64,000 nucleotides of DNA, taken from contig CM053256.1 in NCBI GenBank assembly GCA_028583405.1, positions 26,943,325-27,007,324 of the forward strand, read 5' to 3'. This DNA is from Pogonophryne albipinna (lineage: Eukaryota; Chordata; Actinopteri; Perciformes; Artedidraconidae). The number at the start of each line of letters is the position of its first letter. The first letter of the stretch is position 1. The notes under the pieces were generated by a model. It was not told where the DNA came from, did not search any database, and saw only the letters and a list, made by a program, of their open reading frames with translations. This document shows, piece after piece, positions 59,116-64,000 of the stretch. Position numbers and translations under genes: made by a program.

Positions 59116-59868
59116 CCCCTAGTTTCCACTGGGTCCGTCTGCGGCGCGTCACGGCGCGTTGCGGCTGCGCCGCGGCGTCCGTAAGGATCGCGGCCACTCT
59201 AGTCAATGGGTGCTATTCCACCAGACGCGCCGCGTTACGGCTCAGAAGCGTCCCAGAAGCGTCTCGCCGCTGGGCTCCGCTCGAAATAGGATTGAAGTCT
59301 ATTTTTCGACGCGACGAAGCCGTAAGGTAATGTCGGAACAGTGACAGCATCCGGACCACCCCCCAAAACCGGTTCCTTCTCCTCCCCCCATCCCTCCTCT
59401 GTAGTCTTTCCAGTAGGAGAATAAAGGCCAGCGTTCTCCTTCGGTTTACAGGCACTGTGTAAATTATATAGAATAATTATGATGATGAATGCTTTTTTTT
59501 TACCACTAAAATACAGCAACCCATCTTTGATTCATGTTGTTTTTAACTGGACTATTACAATTATTATTAATTATGTCTGCAGTCTACAACACAACAAAAT
59601 AGGAAATAACAACAATAAACACGATTTAAACAGACACAAAAATAAACCATTTAACTCCGTAGCTACTTACTTTCTTGTAGAAGTACAAATGTCCAGGAAA
59701 TATGCCCAAATCAAAGAACTGCGAGCCGGCATGCACGACGCTCCGCTTCCGTAATGCTTCTGAAACGCTTGTGAAATGCGCCCGGTAGGGTATGACGCCG
59801 GAGGAGGCTGGACCAAAACCGCGGCGGAGCCGTAACGCGCCGCAGACGGACCCAGTGGAAACTAGGGG
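59116..59868. mobile_element. GC-rich PIF/Harbinger-like MITE, copy 2 (753 bp), inverted
   Basis: It starts CCCCTAGTTTCCACTGGGTC and ends GACCCAGTGGAAACTAGGGG, a perfect inverted terminus. TTA is duplicated on both sides (59113-59115, 59869-59871). The interior matches copy 1 in reverse orientation. The two copies are 3.6 kb apart. Confidence 0.85.
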
Positions 59869-59871
59869 TTA

Positions 59872-60434
59872 GAATAAGGGTCAAGTCTTGCAATTGACTT
59901 GCTGGTAGTTCAAAAAATGTCTTGTAAACCAATGTTTTTTTAATCTGGACAAGCAATTTGTGGAACAACTGAACAGAGGTCGCATTAACCGAATATTTTC
60001 CGTCTATGACTCGGAACAGCACCAAAGTTTACCCGCAGCGAGGCTCCGGTGTTATTCCGTGCTATGCATGCCAGCCAAAAAGGAAATGATACCGTTTCCA
60101 AACCTAACTTTGCCGTACAAATCATTGAAATGTCTGTGAGTTTTGGCTTGACGCTGTGCGCACTCCCGCGAGGTGCAGTGGACATGCATAACACGGCGCC
60201 CCCCCCCGTTGACAGTTCACTCGTCAGAGTTGTGTAAAGGCCGACAGGTAATTCTGGATTTTGACGAAAAAGTCTAGCTTAACCTCTGCAACTGAACAAT
60301 ACCACGCGGTTCTTTTAACCACATTTCAATGTTAGGAAGATTAACAACAAATAAGGCAAACAATAACATCTTTAGGGGACTTTTACACAGCAACCATTTG
60401 ACAGATATACCAATGCTACAATTGAAGAAGAAGA
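59872..60434. other. No recognisable feature
   Basis: A run of nine C near 60199 and otherwise ordinary sequence. Nothing identified. Confidence 0.4.
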
Positions 60435-60680
60435 TTGAAGATTCAACTTATTGTCATTACTTAGTACAGGTACTATGTAACGAAACGGTTTCTCTGCATT
60501 TGACCCATCCTAGTGTTAGGAGCAGTGAGCTGCCATTATGAACGGCGCCCGGGGAGCCGTGTAGGGAACGGTGCCTTGCTCAGGGACACCTTGGTAGCAC
60601 TTGGTCTTTCCGGGACTTGAACTGGTGACCTTCCAGTTGCCAAGCCAAGTCCCTATGGACTTCGCCACCACCGCCAATAA
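60435..60680 (-). mobile_element. tRNA-derived SINE, minus orientation
   Basis: On the minus strand: 'ggcggtggtggcgaagtcca', 'tagggacttggcttggcaac', a B-box GGTCACCAGTTCAAGTCCCGG region (about 60630), 'aaggtgtccctgagcaaggc', then a body with 'ggcagctcactgctcctaac', and a 3' end 'gtaatgacaataagttgaat' followed by a CTT-rich tail. Head, body and AATAA-type tail in order make this the best preserved SINE here. The same head type occurs at 14255. Confidence 0.75.
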
Positions 60681-60767
60681 TAAGTATTGAAGTGAATAAA
60701 AGTCACCTAGGTTTTATTACAGACCTTTTTTTATCCTGGATGATTGACACATTGGAGGGATGACAGG

Positions 60768-60896
60768 CAGGGGCGGACTGGGACTAAAAATCAGCCCAGG
60801 AAACCGGCCCAACTCGGTACCGCTAGTCAATTGTCTAGGGGGGGGGGCTGCTAGTGATTGTCTGACCGGCCCACTAAGGTAGGTACCGCCCCCCTG
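60768..60896. mobile_element. Small hAT-like MITE (129 bp)
   Basis: It starts CAGGGGCGGACTGGGAC and ends AGGTAGGTACCGCCCCCCTG. ATGACAGG is duplicated exactly (60760-60767, 60897-60904). Same family as 436-520 ('actaaaaatcagccc' after the terminus). A run of about ten G lies inside. No coding. Confidence 0.88.
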
Positions 60897-60904
60897 ATGA
60901 CAGG

Positions 60905-61504
60905 TGATTGATTGTTAAGTATGTAGAAAACCGTCAGATGTATTTTCACACACATTTTCTGAGACTGGTCATAATTTACAACATTGTCAACATTTCCAGA
61001 CAGCCTTAATCCAGTTTTCAGAGAGATTTAGAGAAAAAGATCTGCAGGCCATGATACAATTTGAAAATACTTAATTTTCAAAGGAACCGGCTGATGTCAG
61101 GGATGAGTGTCCAGAGCTGAAAAGTGTCAGTGTAGAGTCCAGATATCCAGATTCATCCCTAAGTACACTCGATGGTTAGGATCTGAAGCTGTGGATTTAC
61201 GCCTCACGTCTGGAGCAATCAGAGGTTTGTTTGATCAGGTTCTCTTCCTGTCAGGGTCCTGCTCGCTGGTCCTGTGTCCTCGCAGAGCTTGAAAGACATT
61301 TCAGCGCACAAAGACAACCCTCAATGAGTTTCAGGTGTTAAATATTCCAAATGAAAGGAGTTATTCAGAGCCAGGGCTGATTCAAAGGTGAGAAAGCTAA
61401 GTGTGATGCATCACCTTTTTTTTTTGCGCCAAAAGAACATCAGCTGTTGGAGATCATAACAAATTCCTCTAAAAACTACTTTGCAATGTATTTACAGGCC
61501 TTAA
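60905..61504. other. No recognisable feature
   Basis: Nothing identified; a T9 run lies near 61412. Confidence 0.45.
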
Positions 61505-61675
61505 CTTATTTATTTGTATTTGATTAGATTTATCTCAAATGTGTAAAACAATAATACAAAAATGTAACATGAGAATTATTATACAATACAAAATTAAGCA
61601 GTGTCAAATTGATGTACAAAAATATTACTGATTCTAAATTATGTATAAACAAATAAACAAATCCTGAATTATCCA
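61505..61675 (-). mobile_element. LINE-like repeat, uninterrupted copy (empty site)
   Basis: 'gtaaaacaataatacaaaaa' continues directly into 'tgtaacatgagaattattat' and 'acaatacaaaattaagcagt'. It matches 25050-25086 plus 25524-25600 without the 437-bp TIR insertion. Confidence 0.7.
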
Positions 61676-62239
61676 TGTTATCAATGTTTAGGTTTTTGCA
61701 GGTTATTTACTGTATAAAACACATCTATTTAAAGCTCCTTAAGTTCACTTAGACACACTTACTTACCTCTCCTTATCCTGCGAAGAACACTTCATCTATT
61801 GACTGCAGGGGATGGGATCGCTGAGCTTGTGAGAATAACTTTCCTGTGAGTCTGTAAGGAGCTCATCGACGCTGCATTAGGCTACTTTACACTATGGAAT
61901 TACCTTAACATGCTCATCAGAGCAGCTGCCTGACCAGGTTCTCCATCTCTGTCCTTTTACACAGCTCTTTAAAGTGTCATTATTATATTTTAACCACTGG
62001 GGGCAAAGAAACAAGTGTGTGTTAGCAAACAGTTGCCGGTCTAAAGATCCTGGTCAACATTACACAGACACAAACAATTCAGCACCAGTCACTTTTACGC
62101 TGCTATGGACATTTTTGCACTCTCATTTACACTATCTCTGTTTCTTCTCCTATATCTAATAGAACTGCTCGGGTCTTGATAGATTGAGTGGGGAAGTTCA
62201 TGAGATCTTTCTAGAGGGTTATCAAGAATAACTTTTATC
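61676..62239. other. No recognisable feature
   Basis: Nothing identified. Confidence 0.45.
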
Positions 62240-62895
62240 CAATGACCTTTTCCCTCTCTGTCTGTGTCTGTGTATTCTCTTGTTCCGATTAACCCAGCCA
62301 AATCTTTTTTCTTGTTTTGTATCTATATCTACGCCGGGATCCGGAGTCGAGGCTGATCCTCTTGCTGTAGTCCTGTGTCTTGGATCCTCTATCCTGAGTT
62401 CTGGATTAAGTCGTGGACTTCGGGTCGTGGCTGAACCTGTCTCTGCGGTCCTGCCTTGGGTCTCGTCATGCTGCTTCCCTGATGGCTTCCACAGGATTGT
62501 AGCTGACATCCTCGTGGATTCATCTTCTTATTACAGACACATGCATTTCCTAACATTCGGTCTATATGCTGTAAAATGTATTATCTCTTGGATTTACACA
62601 CGGCATCTATTGCACGTCTGTCCGTCCTGGGAGAGGGATCCCTCCTCTGTTGCTCTCCCTGAGGTTTCTCCCATGTTCCCCTTTAAACTGTGGGTTTTCT
62701 CTGGAAGTGTTTCCTTGTACGATGTGAGGGTCTAAGGACAGAGGGTCTAAGGACAGAGGGTGTCGTTTTTCTCATACTGATATTCTGAACAAGTGTCTCT
62801 ACTGTAGGCTATTTTTATTATATGGACAGCACTTTGGCTCCACCAAAAATCGTTTATAAATGTGCTATATAAATACAACTTGATTTGATTTGATT
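62240..62895 (+). mobile_element. LINE 3' UTR, plus orientation
   Basis: 'ttgttccgattaacccagcc', 'tacgccgggatccggag', 'ctgagagggatccctcctct'-type text, 'ggtttctcccatgttcccc', and two 'gggtctaaggacaga' units match the minus-strand element at 53850-54486. It ends 'gctatataaatacaacttga' plus a TTTGA repeat tail. The coding end is missing, so 5' truncation lies inside the 3' UTR. Confidence 0.8.
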
Positions 62896-62959
62896 TACAT
62901 CAGTTTTTTTTATATATCCTGTTTACTTTAAGTAAATTGTTATTTTGTGTTCTTGCATT

Positions 62960-63065
62960 TTAATGTGTGTTTTTTTTATACCTCTGGACTGTGGGAAACA
63001 GTATTTCGATCTTTCTGTGTGGACAAACATATTTTGAGATTGACAATAAAGTCGACTTTGACTTT
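62960..63065 (+). mobile_element. LINE 3' tail
   Basis: 'cctctggactgtgggaaac', 'tgagattgacaataaagtcg' and a 'actttgactttgact' repeat tail follow the common teleost retrotransposon end ACAATAAAG plus short tandem tail. It abuts the previous LINE copy. Confidence 0.5.
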
Positions 63066-64000
63066 TGACTGACTGAACATTAGATAACATTTTACATTTT
63101 TAGTTGTGTTCCTTGTTTCCAGTTATTGATCTTCATCTACCAACGTTGGTTATGCTGTTTGGTGACAACTGTGTTACAGTGGGGTTTTTAGAGCTTTTTG
63201 CGAGTCCTTCCTTAGAAATGGGAGGAATGCTAGTCCTTCACACCTCTTATACATTTCATGGAATGAATGTCCTTACTGTAGTTTACAGGAAAGTACCAAA
63301 GATCCGTGCACCTTTTAATAATTCTGAGATGTTGCTTTTTAGGCTCGAACTAACTAAACTGTAACTTCAAGGTGCTTTTATTCACTCAGTGTCATAAGCT
63401 ACAAACTTAATATTTCATATTTTTCACGCAGTGTGATTTCAAATTGAATGAAATGTACAAAAGTCCTTCCTTCATTGTACTGCTCATGGATATTTCAAGA
63501 TAGGAAATTCGGTTTCTACAAAGTTGGTCTCCAGTTCAACATCGACTCAAATGTTCAAAAATGATCTTTGGTAAGTTGGTATAGAAAACACAGTAAGCCA
63601 AAGCAAATGAAAGTTTTATATTTCTTAGTTTCCAGCTGGAACTTTGATTGCTTTTGGCCTGCTGCCGTGGCACCCAGGAGAGAAGCTATACATGAGGTAT
63701 GCCTGGTATGTAAAACCAGACATCTGTTAGCCATCAGTCTTCATTCACTCCTTATTATGAAACTTTCACAGAGACAACTTTCAATTTCCATTTTCTTATG
63801 ATCAAACTGACTTTCCATCCTCATTTATGTCTCCTGTCATCAGACACTTAGAGGAAGACACATGTCATACTGTATGTCATCTCTATTACTCAGGGGAGCC
63901 TGGCGTCAATTATCATGACAAAATAATATGCCAATGGGTATATTCCTAAACAAATACAACACAGTGTGACAGAAAAACACACATTTACTGGTGCACATTA
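63066..64000. other. No recognisable feature
   Basis: AT-rich. Frames of 77 and 86 codons lack any recognised domain. Confidence 0.45.

Overview
The window looks like a gene-poor, repeat-rich stretch of a teleost (ray-finned fish) nuclear genome. The reasons are the long CA/GT microsatellites, many short non-autonomous DNA transposons of the hAT, TTAA-target (piggyBac-like) and PIF/Harbinger-like types, tRNA-headed SINEs, 3'-truncated LINE tails ending in short tandem repeats, and solo LTRs. Family names come from remembered teleost repeats plus structure read here (terminal inverted repeats, target-site duplications, promoter/poly(A) motifs). No database was searched. I recognise no intact host protein-coding gene, rRNA, functional tRNA gene or CRISPR array. 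The very long open frames (1019, 414, 408, 378, 334 and 298 codons) are all by-products of tandem arrays whose periods (57, 12 and 48 bp) are multiples of three.

Layout. 0-5.4 kb: a small hAT element, the first member of a TTAA-bounded MITE family (called M1 here), a THAP-finger transposon, and a hAT-like element filled with a 37-bp minisatellite. 5.4-9.8 kb: mostly single-copy-looking DNA with a CpG-rich promoter-like patch and a second M1 copy. 9.8-11.3 kb: an LTR-like element holding (CTG)24 and a 12-bp minisatellite. 12.6-15.1 kb: SINEs, two of them nested in an inverted-repeat element. 16.6-22.5 kb: an M1 copy split by a hAT element, then another M1 copy whose 3' end has grown into 51 units of 57 bp. 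23.7-31 kb: hAT, TIR and piggyBac-like elements and a BED-finger hAT remnant. 32-38.6 kb: an LTR, another hAT, a direct duplication with a piece of that LTR at its junction, and a small hAT. 39-45 kb: a CA repeat, a 40-bp minisatellite, and an inverted second copy of the 9.8-kb LTR-like element carrying a different (48-bp) minisatellite. 46-51 kb: a hAT with an N-terminal transposase fragment, a solo LTR, a short dispersed 57-bp array and a large TTAA element. 52-64 kb: CA repeats around telomere-like motifs, two LINE 3' ends of one family, two GC-rich PIF/Harbinger-like elements, a SINE and a second copy of the small hAT family from the start of the window.

The unifying theme is transposons seeding tandem arrays. 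At least four arrays lie inside, or grow from the end of, a transposable element. One element family has amplified two different internal segments in its two copies here. At least seven elements keep matching 8-bp duplications, so much of the insertion history can be read directly. One TIR element has a natural empty site elsewhere in the window.
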